Source: CAZGMJ01 sp964526785 (GTDB lineage: Bacteria > Planctomycetota > Phycisphaerae > Sedimentisphaerales > Anaerobacaceae). Taken from it: DNA of 64,000 nt. Positions 17,697-27,003 of the stretch are shown here, in pieces. Positions within the stretch are counted from its first letter, which is position 1, and the number at the start of each line of letters is the position of its first letter. Below the pieces are notes generated by a model. It had not been told where the DNA came from. It did no database searches and worked only from the letters and a program-made list of their open reading frames with translations. A program made the translations under genes and the position numbers. The stretch covers positions 40,929 to 104,928 of the forward strand of contig CAZGMJ010000012.1 of assembly GCA_964526785.1 (NCBI GenBank), in the 5' to 3' direction.

Positions 17697-18452
17697 ATGT
17701 CACGAAACGACAGAATGGCGGCCAGACTGCTCCAGGTCATCGGAGCCTGGGGGGTTATCATTACCTCGGCGGTATCGGTGATTGTCTTTAGCACGGAGTC
17801 CGATGCGGACAAAAGGGCCATTCTCGGCATGGGCATCAGCCTTATCGTCATCTGGTGCGTCTTCGGCGGTATCGTCATGCGTCTGTTTCGAGATCGCATC
17901 GTCGCCGCCGTCAAGAACATCCGTATCAACTGGAAGATTCGCTTCGTCCTGTTCTGCATTGTGCTGGCCATGCTCGAAGAGGCTGTCACCACCTCGTTGA
18001 CCAACGCCGCTCCGCTTTTCGGAGCCGTCAGCGATGCAGCCCGCATCACCGCGTCCCGGAACTATCTGGAAGTCGTGCTCTTTCACAGCGTCATTGCATT
18101 CGTTCCCATGTTCATCTGCTGGGCGTGGTTGCTTGACAGATACGCCTTCTCTCCTGTTGAGGTCTTGCTGCTGTTCGGTTTGAACGGGACCCTTGCCGAG
18201 ACCCTGTCCTTCGGTCCTCAGAATCTGCTCCAGGTGGGCATGTGGACGTTCGTATACGGGCTGATGGTGTACCTGCCCGCCCATACTGTTCCACCGAATC
18301 GAGACGCGAGGACGCCAGGTTCGAGGCACTGGCTGCTGGCTGCATTTCTGCCTCTGGTGTTCATTGTCCCGCTGGCATGCTGGATCGCCTGGAAACTGAT
18401 CCTCCATATCTACCGCACTATCGCACATATGCGGTTGAATTGGCGGGGTTGA
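17697..18452 (+). CDS. Polytopic membrane protein of unknown function
   Basis: About 251 residues from ATG at 17697; a TTG four codons upstream is also possible. Six or seven hydrophobic segments are visible: VIGAWGVIITSAVSVIVF, LGMGISLIVIWCVFGGIVM, IRFVLFCIVLAMLEEAVTT, VVLFHSVIAFVPMFICWAW, VEVLLLFGLNGTLAETL, WTFVYGLMVYLPAH and the C-terminal WLLAAFLPLVFIVPLACWIA. The LEEAVTT element inside a helix resembles the EE pair of CPBP-type intramembrane proteins, but the remaining CPBP motifs are not evident. It precedes the large exported protein by 53 bases and could be cotranscribed with it. Confidence 0.65.
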   Translation: MSRNDRMAARLLQVIGAWGVIITSAVSVIVFSTESDADKRAILGMGISLIVIWCVFGGIVMRLFRDRIVAAVKNIRINWKIRFVLFCIVLAMLEEAVTTSLTNAAPLFGAVSDAARITASRNYLEVVLFHSVIAFVPMFICWAWLLDRYAFSPVEVLLLFGLNGTLAETLSFGPQNLLQVGMWTFVYGLMVYLPAHTVPPNRDARTPGSRHWLLAAFLPLVFIVPLACWIAWKLILHIYRTIAHMRLNWRG

Positions 18453-18505
18453 AGCGGTAGACTCTGGCTTTGCCGCCTGGTCAATTCTGATGATTGGAGG
18501 TGTCC

Positions 18506-21500
18506 ATGAACAGGCAAATTCACTGTTTGATAGTCTCTCTGCTGTCGCTGTTGCTGTCGACCCAAACGATAACAGCGAGGGAAGTTGGTCCTGCACGGGC
18601 CGCAGACACTGCCGCACGGGTTCTCGATGTCGCAGGCGCCCATGGCGGTTTGATCGCACACATCGGCTGCGGCGACGGGACACTGACCGCGTCATTGCGG
18701 GCCGGCCGGCGATATCTCGTTCAGGGACTGGACACAGATGCCAGCCTCGTGGAAAAGGCGCGCCGCCGCTTCTACGAGCAAGGACTCTCCGGCTGTATTA
18801 CGGCAGATACCTTCGACGGCGTACACCTGCCATATGCGGACAACCTTGTCAATCTCCTGGTCGTAACCGATCCGTATGACCTCCCACAGCATGAGATGCT
18901 GCGCGTCGTGGTCCCCGGCGGTACGATTTGCACAAAGACCGGGCAAGGATGGAAACGGCAAACCAAGGACTGGCCCGAGCAGATCGATCAATGGTCGCAT
19001 TTCCTGCACGATGCCTCGGGCAATGCGGTTGCTCACGATGAGCGTGTCGGACCGCCGCGAGGCTTTCAGTGGATAGCCGGACCGCTGTGGAGCCGAAGTC
19101 ATGAGTTCAACAGCAGCCTGTGCGCGATGGTCTCGGCCGGTGGTCGGCTGTTCTATGTGTTCGACGAAGGGCTGACGGGTGTGACAACGCCCTCGCTGCC
19201 CGAAAGATGGACCTTGACCGCACGCGACGCTTTCAACGGGGTACTGCTCTGGAAACGTTCGATGGACAAATGGGGTTCCGATCGCTGGAGCAAGCGGGCG
19301 CTGCGGAGCATACCCGAGACAATCCCCCGGCGTCTCGTTGCGGCTGAAAACCGCGTGTTTATGACCCTGGGGTACAATGCTCCGGTCTCGGTTCTCGATG
19401 GCGCTACGGGGGAAGTACTAACCACATACGCCCAAACCGAAGGCACGCAGGAACTGAGACTTATCGAAAACGTTCTCCTGCTGCAGAAGAACAACAGCAC
19501 CGTGATGGCCATCGATACGCAGAGCGACCGGACACTCTGGCAGCACGATGTCAACGTCCGCCCCTGTTCGCTCACGGCCAAAGACGACAGGGTATTTTAT
19601 CAGGAAGGACGTCGGCTTTATTGCCGCAGCCTTCGAGACGGCGAGCCTGTGTGGAATATTACATGCGACAAGCCCGCCTCGCTTATCGTGGCACATGATG
19701 CGCTCCTTTTACTGATGATCGGACGAGAAATTCACGCTGTCTCGACCGAGAACGGTCAGCGCAAATGGGCCGTGAACGCCGGGATAAATCGTAGAGAAAT
19801 GTTCGTCGCAAACGACCGCGTGTGGCACTGGCAGGGCGAGCAGGTAGTCGGGCGACATCTCAATACGGGCGACATTGCGACACGGCTGCAAACGGATGAT
19901 GTATTCACTCCGGGACATCACCTCCGCTGCTATCAGAGCAAGGCAACCGACAACTTCCTTGTTACACCATTTCGCGGCGTCGAGTTTGTCAGCATTTGCG
20001 GCGGGGATGACACGCAAAACGACTGGGTCCGCGGTCCCTGCGGCTACGGCATCATGCCCTGCAACGGATTGCTGTACGCTCCGCCCCACCCGTGCTTCTG
20101 CTATCCGGGCGTGAAACTCACGGGGTTCAACGCCCTCGCTCCGGCCGCCACTGCAGACCTGCCGGAAAAGGACATTCCGCTGGCGGGCCGATTGATTCGC
20201 GGAGCGGCTTATGCACAGGGTCCTGAACTGGCATCGAAGGCTGCTGATCGCGCAGACATCTGGCCGACGTATCGCCGCGACGTGCGGCGCACCGGCTCAA
20301 CGAGTTGTGCCGTACCCTCGGTAGTCGCAGAGCGATGGCGAACGAGTCTACAGGGCGGACTGACGCCCCCAACCGTAGGAGAAGAACACCTCTACGTGGC
20401 TGCAAAGAACACGTGCACGGTTTACGCATTGAACGTCTCGAACGGCAGTCAGTCCTGGGTTTTTACTGCGGGCGGGCCTGTCGATTCGCCGCCGAGCCTG
20501 TGCGGCCGGCTGGTCCTTTTTGGATCCGCCGATGGGCACGTCTATTGCCTCCGGGCCTCGGACGGGGCCCTGGTCTGGCGGTTTCGAGCGGCTCCGCTGG
20601 ATAAGCGCATCGTAGCGTTCGGCCGACTCGAATCCCCGTGGCGCGTTCATGGGAGCGTCCTGGTACGCAACGACGTTGTCTACTGCACAGCCGGCCGGTC
20701 TTCCTATCTGGACGGGGGTGTCTGGCTTTATGGCATCGACGTCGCGACCGGGAAAGTTCTGCACCAGGCGCGCGTCGACACCTGGGCCAGAACGCGGAAA
20801 GACGCAGAGGGCAAACCGTTCGTACCGGCCTACCACATGGAAGGCGTACAGTCGGATGTCCTGGTCAGCCAGGATGATTTCATTTATCTCGGGCAGACCA
20901 AGTTCGATCTGCAACTGAACCCGCAGCGGGTCCCTTATGTAATGCCCGATTCGGATCAGCGGGTCAAGGCCATGGACCTGTCCGGCCAGCCGTTTATCGT
21001 TGCAGATGCTGAACCGGGCCAGGACTACGAGACCCACCAGCGAGACTGGCTCGAACGCACACAGAAGCATCTGCTCGAGCAACTACATCGCGATCACGGC
21101 AGCCACAATCTTGGCGACCGCAAGATCGGATTGCATGTGTTCTCGACCGCCGGCTTTCTCGATGATTCGTGGTTCAACCGCACATTCTGGATGTACTCGG
21201 CCACCTGGCCGGGTTACTACATCGCACATCGGGCCGCCAAAACCGGGCAATTGCTCGTCGTCGGCCCGGGCAGAACCTACGCGGTCGGGGCTTATCCATC
21301 CCGAAACCTCCAAAGCCCCCTCTTTACGCCCGGCCAGACAGGTTACCTGCTCTTCGCAGACGACAACGGCAACAAGCCCGTTCTCGACAGCCAGACTCGC
21401 GGCACCACCAAAGGATGGGGCTTTACACGAATGCAGCCGCCGGCGTGGCACAACTGGATGGACATTCGAATCCGGGCGATGGTGTTGGCGCACGACCGGT

Positions 21501-21727
21501 TGTTTGTCCTCGGACCGCCCGACGTGGTCGATCCGGCCGATCCGATGGCCGCGTTTGAGAATCGCAAGGGGGCCATTCTGCGAATGCTCAATGCGGATAC
21601 AGGCAGCGTACTGGCCGAACGCGAATTGGCGTTCGCCCCCGTATTCGACGGACTCGTCGCGGCCCATAAACGGCTGTTCATCTCACTCCAGGACGGTAGC
21701 GTTATGTGTCTGAGCCCAAAGGATTAA
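18506..21727 (+). CDS. Exported methyltransferase-like / PQQ-type beta-propeller protein, copy 1
   Basis: About 1073 residues from ATG at 18506 with GGAGG five bases before it. A signal peptide (residues 1-24) is followed by a class I methyltransferase-like domain: motif I HGGLIAHIGCGDGTLTASL (residues about 47-62), an acidic strand end VQGLDTDASLVEKA, and DNLVNLLVVTDPYDLP. A conserved joint WPEQIDQWSHFLHDASGNAV and VGPPRGFQWIAGPLWSRSHE leads to eight or more PQQ-type propeller repeats (VSVLDGATGEVLTTY, VYALNVSNGSQSWVFTAGG, VYCLRASDGALVWRFRAA). A Cys-rich block around WVRGPCGYGIMPCNGLLYAPPHPCFCYPG sits mid-protein. The family is frequent in Planctomycetota. How an exported protein would use S-adenosylmethionine is unclear, so the N-terminal domain may be a non-catalytic sugar- or nucleotide-binding relic. 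It is paralogous to the protein at 35693-38929. Confidence 0.85.
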   Translation: MNRQIHCLIVSLLSLLLSTQTITAREVGPARAADTAARVLDVAGAHGGLIAHIGCGDGTLTASLRAGRRYLVQGLDTDASLVEKARRRFYEQGLSGCITADTFDGVHLPYADNLVNLLVVTDPYDLPQHEMLRVVVPGGTICTKTGQGWKRQTKDWPEQIDQWSHFLHDASGNAVAHDERVGPPRGFQWIAGPLWSRSHEFNSSLCAMVSAGGRLFYVFDEGLTGVTTPSLPERWTLTARDAFNGVLLWKRSMDKWGSDRWSKRALRSIPETIPRRLVAAENRVFMTLGYNAPVSVLDGATGEVLTTYAQTEGTQELRLIENVLLLQKNNSTVMAIDTQSDRTLWQHDVNVRPCSLTAKDDRVFYQEGRRLYCRSLRDGEPVWNITCDKPASLIVAHDALLLLMIGREIHAVSTENGQRKWAVNAGINRREMFVANDRVWHWQGEQVVGRHLNTGDIATRLQTDDVFTPGHHLRCYQSKATDNFLVTPFRGVEFVSICGGDDTQNDWVRGPCGYGIMPCNGLLYAPPHPCFCYPGVKLTGFNALAPAATADLPEKDIPLAGRLIRGAAYAQGPELASKAADRADIWPTYRRDVRRTGSTSCAVPSVVAERWRTSLQGGLTPPTVGEEHLYVAAKNTCTVYALNVSNGSQSWVFTAGGPVDSPPSLCGRLVLFGSADGHVYCLRASDGALVWRFRAAPLDKRIVAFGRLESPWRVHGSVLVRNDVVYCTAGRSSYLDGGVWLYGIDVATGKVLHQARVDTWARTRKDAEGKPFVPAYHMEGVQSDVLVSQDDFIYLGQTKFDLQLNPQRVPYVMPDSDQRVKAMDLSGQPFIVADAEPGQDYETHQRDWLERTQKHLLEQLHRDHGSHNLGDRKIGLHVFSTAGFLDDSWFNRTFWMYSATWPGYYIAHRAAKTGQLLVVGPGRTYAVGAYPSRNLQSPLFTPGQTGYLLFADDNGNKPVLDSQTRGTTKGWGFTRMQPPAWHNWMDIRIRAMVLAHDRLFVLGPPDVVDPADPMAAFENRKGAILRMLNADTGSVLAERELAFAPVFDGLVAAHKRLFISLQDGSVMCLSPKD

Positions 21728-21780
21728 GCCCGTGTGAAGAACGGCCACAGGCCATGCAGATCCGGTCCTGCCGGTCGTTG

Positions 21781-23553
21781 CTAGTGACGGTCCGTTCCGC
21801 TTAGTCGATCTATCGCCAGCGCAACGGGTGACGGACATGCTTTGCCCTGCTGTTGCCATCCCTTGACCTGTTCCATCGCCTTATGCAGCGTCTCACACGC
21901 TCGTTCGTAGCTGCATCCTGTGACGTGTGCGATCAGGCGACAGCCTCTGTCGATCAGTTTCTTATTACTGGGCGACAGCCAGATCATCGCGTTGCCGCAC
22001 ACCCTGCCCAGACGAACCATCGTACCGGTGCTGACGGTGTTTAGAATCAGCTTGGCCGCCAGGTGCTCCCAAAGTCTCAGCGGCGAAGGATGGATTTGAA
22101 CCGGGAAGCAGAAGCCCCGCCCTTCATCCGTCGCATTGGTCCTTAGACCAACTGTCAGTGGTGCGCTTGTTGAGTACTTGCCGGTCTCTCTCTCAAACGG
22201 CACGTCAAGCAATCTCTGTTCGTCGCCCGCTGCCGCAACCGTGATGACGGCCGAAACTGGCCCCTGCGTGCGGCTGTCATCGGGCTCACAGCCAATCCGG
22301 AATCTCCAGATTTCCTCATTGTCAAGCGAGGGCGGGTCCGATTGCAGGACATCGGGGGCATTCAACTCCGCATATGTGCTCGCATTCCAGCGCAGAGTCC
22401 GCGGATCACGCCGCAACATTCGCTGCCAGGCATCCACTGTGGAGAGCATCGGATTCTTAACAAAGGCCCACGAAATCGGCGACTGCATATCCCCCTGCCT
22501 GCGAAACGGCGGCACCATGAACGTAGGCGAGCGCTCGGTCGTATCGGTTAGTACGTCGAGCAGCAGCGAGTCCGCCAGATACGTAACCAATCCCTGTTGT
22601 CGGTAGATATCCTCTTCGAACGCTATCATCCGGGTCATTGCGGCAACGCATTCGGCACTCTCCAGTTCACTCAGTAACTTCTCAAACCGGTCGCAGTAAT
22701 CCTGTCCAGCCAGGCGGCCCATGCCCAATTGTGCCATCTTCGATTCGTCGAGATAGCCTCTTAGCAACTGCGTCAGTGCAATTTCCAGGGCAGCCCCGAC
22801 AACCAGAAGCTCCACCGTTACCGCCTGCATCCGTGTCGAACCGCTAATCGCCATAGGACCGGTAGTCAAATCCAGCCTGGCAATCCGCGGTTCCTCGATC
22901 ACCTCGCGACTGCGCTGAACGCGACGCACAAGCAAGTCCGTCGGATTATTGTACACGAAGAACACCTTCGCCCCGGCATCGAGCCCTTCCCATGCAGTCC
23001 CGATGACGAACGGCGTTTCCCCGCCTTCGGTAATGGCAACCACCAAATCGCCCTGTCTCACGCCTGCCTCGCGCAGTTGCCGCCGGCCGAAATCCGGGAA
23101 ATCTTCGAAACCCTCGACCGACTTTATCAGTGCGAAATCTCCCCCTGCCATGACGCTGACGCACCGATCCTCGAACGACGGCACCGCCGCGGCCAATCCC
23201 TCATGGCGTGCACTGAATTGCTGCCAGAACTCTCTCCAGGCCGCTTCCAGGAGTATGCTCAACCGGCCCGTCGCGCCGCACCCGGTGAAGTACACCCGCC
23301 CGCCTGCTCTCAACGTCAAATAGAACGCTTCGATCAAATCGGCAAAAACCGGGCGGCTCAGGACCGCGCCTGCGGCCGGCGGGATATCCCGATCCACGGA
23401 CTGAAGCATTCGCACGCCGGCCTCTATGTCGCTCGTGATAGTCTCTGAGAGAGTCTCCGTTCCGGGATGAAAGGATTCGGTGAGCAGACTACCCAGCCGA
23501 AACGCCCGCTCTCCGGACAGGAACTCCCTGGCGCTTTCACTTGCTTGTGACAT
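21781..23553 (-). CDS. Double-SIS-domain protein, GCKR/MurQ-like
   Basis: About 590 residues from ATG at 23551-23553 (MSQASESAREFLSGERAFRL), overlapping the glycosidase stop upstream by 17 bases. SIS domain 1 has GGRVYFTGCGATGRLSILLE, DLVVAITEGGETPFVIGTA and TTGPMAISGSTRMQAVTVE. A second SIS-like half ends with AAKLILNTVSTGTMVRLGRV and NAMIWLSPSNKKLIDRGCRL, which copies the MurQ C-terminal pattern, and a helical cap follows. This two-SIS-plus-lid architecture is that of mammalian glucokinase regulatory protein and its bacterial relatives, which bind sugar phosphates. Context (MurQ, AnmK, glycosidase) suggests MurNAc-6-phosphate or a related amino-sugar phosphate as ligand. Whether it is an etherase or a sensor cannot be told. 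Confidence 0.78.
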   Translation of the reverse strand: MSQASESAREFLSGERAFRLGSLLTESFHPGTETLSETITSDIEAGVRMLQSVDRDIPPAAGAVLSRPVFADLIEAFYLTLRAGGRVYFTGCGATGRLSILLEAAWREFWQQFSARHEGLAAAVPSFEDRCVSVMAGGDFALIKSVEGFEDFPDFGRRQLREAGVRQGDLVVAITEGGETPFVIGTAWEGLDAGAKVFFVYNNPTDLLVRRVQRSREVIEEPRIARLDLTTGPMAISGSTRMQAVTVELLVVGAALEIALTQLLRGYLDESKMAQLGMGRLAGQDYCDRFEKLLSELESAECVAAMTRMIAFEEDIYRQQGLVTYLADSLLLDVLTDTTERSPTFMVPPFRRQGDMQSPISWAFVKNPMLSTVDAWQRMLRRDPRTLRWNASTYAELNAPDVLQSDPPSLDNEEIWRFRIGCEPDDSRTQGPVSAVITVAAAGDEQRLLDVPFERETGKYSTSAPLTVGLRTNATDEGRGFCFPVQIHPSPLRLWEHLAAKLILNTVSTGTMVRLGRVCGNAMIWLSPSNKKLIDRGCRLIAHVTGCSYERACETLHKAMEQVKGWQQQGKACPSPVALAIDRLSGTDRH

Positions 23554-24736
23554 CCTGTCCGCCTTCCTGCTGCTGAGCGTTGTTTGCATCAATGGCGACG
23601 ACAACCAGGCTGTTGGCGACCCATCGCTCGGTTCCATCCGAAGGGGTGTTGACGACCTGTCCGCCCAGCCATAGCGTGGATGAACCGCCTCCGTCGAGGT
23701 TGATAGCCTCCGTGCAGCCAAGTCGAATGGCAAGTCCCGCCAGTTCCGGGTAATTCATGCCCGCCGAAAGTCCCTCCTGCCTTCCATCGACGACGATAAG
23801 GAACAAATATTCCTCATTCCAGCCCACGGCCGTTCGAGGGTGCCGTACAGGTCGTGACTTCCACCCCACCGCCTTGCCGTCGCGCACCAGCACAGGCCCG
23901 CCGCCAATGGCCGTACGAACGCCGTTCAGATCGGGCGATGTGTTCAGCGACAACGTTACGCCCGCACCGGGCTGTATCACCGGCAGCCGCTTCGCCATCT
24001 CCGGACCTACGGAAAGCACCATCTCCTCTGCTTCGACAGGCGAATTCCCCTTGTCGCTGATCGCCGCCACCACCGCGTCGTAATGCGCCCCGGCTCGTAA
24101 AGGCAGCCATTCACCCCTGCTCCGGGGTCGCAGCACAAACTCCAATCCGCCGGAGGTCCGCGTCGATTCGCCAATCGCGGGCGTGTACAGCACCGCCTTG
24201 CCGTCCTCACGTTTCTCATTGAGCCCAAATGCAAAGTCCACATCGCCGGCAACGGTCGCTCTAAAACGGGGCATGACCAGGCCGATACGTGGCTCGCCCC
24301 GCCTGTCAATCCAAAAGCTGTCACCGATGGGCCTGCTGACCAGTTCGGCGCCGGCGATGTGCAGGCCGATAGGGTCGCCCTGATACAGGCCGGGCCGAAT
24401 GTGGAAGAAATCCCCGTTCACGGCCGCTACCGGTCTGCCTGACGACTCAGGCAGTTTGTCCAGTTGGCCGCTGACAGGAAACAGCCCGGGAATCGAACCA
24501 TTCGCCAGACGCGATACGACTCGATACTTCGCGTCACTTCTGCGAATCTTCACAGCGTGAATCGACCACGGCACATCTCCGATTCGCTCGTGCACGTATT
24601 CCATTCCCGGTTCGACGCGAGGCGCCGAAGAGCCGGCAGCCCGCTCGATAAGCACCGGCGCCCAAAGCAATAGGCAAGCAATCGCTCCGAGCAGGCTCCC
24701 CTGCCCTGGTTTACTCATAAATCTCCAAGCGATCAT
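23537..24736 (-). CDS. Secreted phosphodiester glycosidase (NAGPA-domain) protein
   Basis: A 399-residue protein from ATG at 24734-24736; ATG at 24716-24718, with GGAG four bases upstream, is an alternative. A signal/anchor segment (LLGAIACLLLWAPVLIERAAG) precedes a NAGPA domain. Its motifs are RPVAAVNGDFFHIRPG, GGGPVLVRDGKAVGWKSRP, HPRTAVGWNEEYLFLIVVDG and CTEAINLDGGGSSTLWL followed by a final SDGTERWVANSLVV. This family contains GlcNAc-1-phosphodiester alpha-N-acetylglucosaminidase and bacterial wall-associated phosphodiester glycosidases. It is first in a two-gene unit with the double-SIS protein, divergent from anmK-murQ, which points to uptake of wall-derived or teichoic-like amino sugars. 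Confidence 0.85.
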   Translation of the reverse strand: MIAWRFMSKPGQGSLLGAIACLLLWAPVLIERAAGSSAPRVEPGMEYVHERIGDVPWSIHAVKIRRSDAKYRVVSRLANGSIPGLFPVSGQLDKLPESSGRPVAAVNGDFFHIRPGLYQGDPIGLHIAGAELVSRPIGDSFWIDRRGEPRIGLVMPRFRATVAGDVDFAFGLNEKREDGKAVLYTPAIGESTRTSGGLEFVLRPRSRGEWLPLRAGAHYDAVVAAISDKGNSPVEAEEMVLSVGPEMAKRLPVIQPGAGVTLSLNTSPDLNGVRTAIGGGPVLVRDGKAVGWKSRPVRHPRTAVGWNEEYLFLIVVDGRQEGLSAGMNYPELAGLAIRLGCTEAINLDGGGSSTLWLGGQVVNTPSDGTERWVANSLVVVAIDANNAQQQEGGQDVTSK

Positions 24737-24796
24737 AATCCGATCCTTTTCGTTGTCAGGCCAAAGACGTTTGCAAGCGTTGAAGCCGCCGACACT

Positions 24797-24825
24797 GTGA
24801 TAGCATCTCCGGCCCGATCTGTAAA
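24797..24825 (-). promoter_or_regulatory. Probable promoter of the glycosidase/double-SIS unit
   Basis: Minus-strand -35 TTTACA (24820-24825) and -10 TATCAC (24797-24802) separated by 17 bases. The start of transcription would lie about 55 bases before the ATG at 24736. The -10 box is weak. It is back to back with the promoter of anmK, only 14 bases apart. Confidence 0.45.
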
Positions 24826-24839
24826 TACCCGCGCGCGTC

Positions 24840-24868
24840 TTGCCAACCCCGGCACGGCAGTCTATAAT
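24840..24868 (+). promoter_or_regulatory. Sigma70-type promoter of anmK-murQ-symporter
   Basis: A -35 TTGCCA (24840-24845) and a perfect -10 TATAAT (24863-24868) are separated by exactly 17 bases. Transcription would start near 24875, leaving a leader of about 27 bases before the anmK ATG. No operator is obvious, though the short space between the two divergent promoters could hold a shared regulator site. Confidence 0.7.
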
Positions 24869-24901
24869 CCATCTGGTCTATCCGGCAATGAATGACTCGA
24901 C

Positions 24902-26089
24902 ATGCATATATTGAAATCCCTGATCGAGAAAGCCCGGGCGGGTGAATGCATTCGCGCTGCGGGCCTTATGTCCGGCACATCCGCTGACGGTGTGGATGCA
25001 GCAATTGTCGATATCGAGCAGACGGCCGTCAGGCTTGTTGCGTTCAATACATACCCTTACCCCGCGGATCTCCGCAAAAAAGTACTGAGCCTGTGCCACC
25101 GCGAGAAGACCGACGCCGAAGGGATATGTCACTGCAATTTCGTTCTGGGCCACGTCTTCGGCGATGCCATCCTGCAACTATGCCGGGATAGCAGCATATC
25201 GCCCCATTCGCTGGACCTTATCGGGTCGCACGGTCAGACCATCTATCACAATCCCTCTGGTAAACGATACGCCGACGCACAGGTCGCCTCCACGCTGCAA
25301 ATCGGCGAGCCTTCGGTCATCGCGGAACGTATGAAGGCAACCGTCGTCGCAGACTTCCGTTGTCGCGATGTCGCTGCGGGCGGAGAGGGAGCGCCCCTTG
25401 TTCCATACACGGACTACTTTCTTTTTCACCACGGCACCCTTTCGCGGGCCATTCAGAACATCGGGGGTATCGCAAACGTTACGTTTCTCCCCGCCGGCTG
25501 CACGGAAGACGACGTAGTCGCATTTGACACCGGCCCGGGCAATATGGTCATCGACGCCCTCATCGAATCCACAACCAACGGCCGATCCACGTACGACCGA
25601 AACGGTGCTTTGGCCGCCCGCGGCAGTGTGCACGCGGGCATGCTGGAAGAAATGCTGCGGCATCCGTTCATAGCGAAGCAGCCGCCCAAGTCAACAGGCC
25701 GGGAGCATTTCGGCACGGCTTTCGTCGATTGCATCCGCCGGACAGCTCAGGTAAACAACGTTGCCCCTGCCGACCTTGTCGCAACGGCAACCGCGTTCAC
25801 CGCCGCTGCAATCGCCATGTCGTATCGTAAGTTCCTGCCCGCCCTGCCGAACGAACTGCTCCTCTGCGGGGGCGGGGCGCACAACAAAACACTGGTGCAC
25901 ATGTTGAACGAGCAACTCGAGGGCGTTAGAATCACCACGACAGACGAATTCGGCATCAGCAGCGACGCGAAAGAGGCCGTCAGCTTCGCGATTCTGGCCC
26001 TCGCTACGCTTAAGGGACTAACCGGCAATGTGCCGGCTGCAACGGGAGCCGACCGAAAAGTCGTTTTGGGAAAGATCGTCCCGGCATGA
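24902..26089 (+). CDS. anmK: Anhydro-N-acetylmuramic acid kinase AnmK
   Basis: A 395-residue cytoplasmic enzyme that converts 1,6-anhydro-MurNAc plus ATP to MurNAc-6-phosphate. The phosphate loop GLMSGTSADGVDAAIVDI is at residues 21-38. Other family marks are LIGSHGQTIYHNPSG, TVVADFRCRDVAAGGEGAPL, IGGIANVTFLP, VAFDTGPGNMVIDALIE and NELLLCGGGAHNKTL. Length is normal. Its stop overlaps the murQ start by four bases (ATGA), as expected for a coupled anmK-murQ pair. This shows that the cell recycles peptidoglycan amino sugars. Confidence 0.96.
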   Translation: MHILKSLIEKARAGECIRAAGLMSGTSADGVDAAIVDIEQTAVRLVAFNTYPYPADLRKKVLSLCHREKTDAEGICHCNFVLGHVFGDAILQLCRDSSISPHSLDLIGSHGQTIYHNPSGKRYADAQVASTLQIGEPSVIAERMKATVVADFRCRDVAAGGEGAPLVPYTDYFLFHHGTLSRAIQNIGGIANVTFLPAGCTEDDVVAFDTGPGNMVIDALIESTTNGRSTYDRNGALAARGSVHAGMLEEMLRHPFIAKQPPKSTGREHFGTAFVDCIRRTAQVNNVAPADLVATATAFTAAAIAMSYRKFLPALPNELLLCGGGAHNKTLVHMLNEQLEGVRITTTDEFGISSDAKEAVSFAILALATLKGLTGNVPAATGADRKVVLGKIVPA

Positions 26090-27003
26090 CGAAACGCCGC
26101 CATCTTCTGACAACTGAGAAACACAACCCCGCCAGCGAGCAGATCGATCGGCTCTCTACGCTTGGCATTGTCGATGTGATAAACGCTGAAGATGCCCGGG
26201 TGGCCGGGGCCGTCAGGAGTCAGCGGGAGCAGATCGCAGCCGCAATCGACGTGATCGTCAATCGCTTCGGCAAAGGTGGCCGACTCTTCTATGTTGGGGC
26301 AGGAACCAGCGGAAGGCTCGGCGTTCTCGACGCCTCGGAATGCCCCCCGACCTTTGGAGTCAGGTCTTCGCTGGTGCAGGGCATTATCGCTGGAGGTCGC
26401 GGCGCTCTGGTCAAATCCGCAGAGGGAGCCGAAGATATTCCTCAAGACGGCGCCGAGGTGATCGACAAGAAAGGTATTCGCGGGGACGACGTGGTTGTTG
26501 GCCTGGCGGCGTGCGGCATTACTCCTTACGTGCTCGCTGCCCTGCAGCGCGCCCGCCGAATCGGTGCAGCCACCATCTTCGTGACCTGCGCGCCGGAAGC
26601 TGTGAAGAATATACCGGCTGAGATCGTTATCAATCCGGTCGTCGGCCCCGAAGTAATTGCCGGTTCGACACGAATGAAGGCCGGTACCGCCACCAAGCTG
26701 GTGCTCAACACGCTGACAACCGGGGCCATGATCAAGCTGGGCAAGGTCTATGGCAATCTCATGGTCGATCTCAAAGCCACAAACGAGAAGCTGCGGGACC
26801 GCTCGATCCGCATCGTCATGGATATCACGCATTTGTCGCGTCCCCGGGCCCGGGCCTTGCTGTCGCGTGCAGATGGCCGCGTGAAACCGGCAATCGTCAT
26901 GCACTATCGAAAGACGGACCTCGAGGGGGCCATGCGAATACTCGCCGACAATAACCACTTCCTGCGTGCAGCAATCGAAGGAGGCGGGCCATCGAAGCAG
27001 TAG
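26086..27003 (+). CDS. murQ: N-acetylmuramic acid 6-phosphate etherase MurQ
   Basis: A 305-residue lyase that splits the lactyl ether of MurNAc-6-phosphate to give GlcNAc-6-phosphate and D-lactate, the step after AnmK. The SIS domain has GRLFYVGAGTSGRLGVLDASECPPTFG, which holds the catalytic Glu, then DDVVVGLAACGITPYVLAAL, and the C-terminal part TRMKAGTATKLVLNTLTTGA and NLMVDLKATNEKLRDRS. The C-terminal helical cap is complete. It overlaps anmK by four bases, and its own 3' end carries an AGGAGG that seems to serve the next gene. Confidence 0.96.
   Translation: MTKRRHLLTTEKHNPASEQIDRLSTLGIVDVINAEDARVAGAVRSQREQIAAAIDVIVNRFGKGGRLFYVGAGTSGRLGVLDASECPPTFGVRSSLVQGIIAGGRGALVKSAEGAEDIPQDGAEVIDKKGIRGDDVVVGLAACGITPYVLAALQRARRIGAATIFVTCAPEAVKNIPAEIVINPVVGPEVIAGSTRMKAGTATKLVLNTLTTGAMIKLGKVYGNLMVDLKATNEKLRDRSIRIVMDITHLSRPRARALLSRADGRVKPAIVMHYRKTDLEGAMRILADNNHFLRAAIEGGGPSKQ

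Noticed and set aside
18506..21727. Reading the Cys-rich block as a c-type haem site
   Set aside because: There is no CxxCH motif, so covalent haem is not supported.
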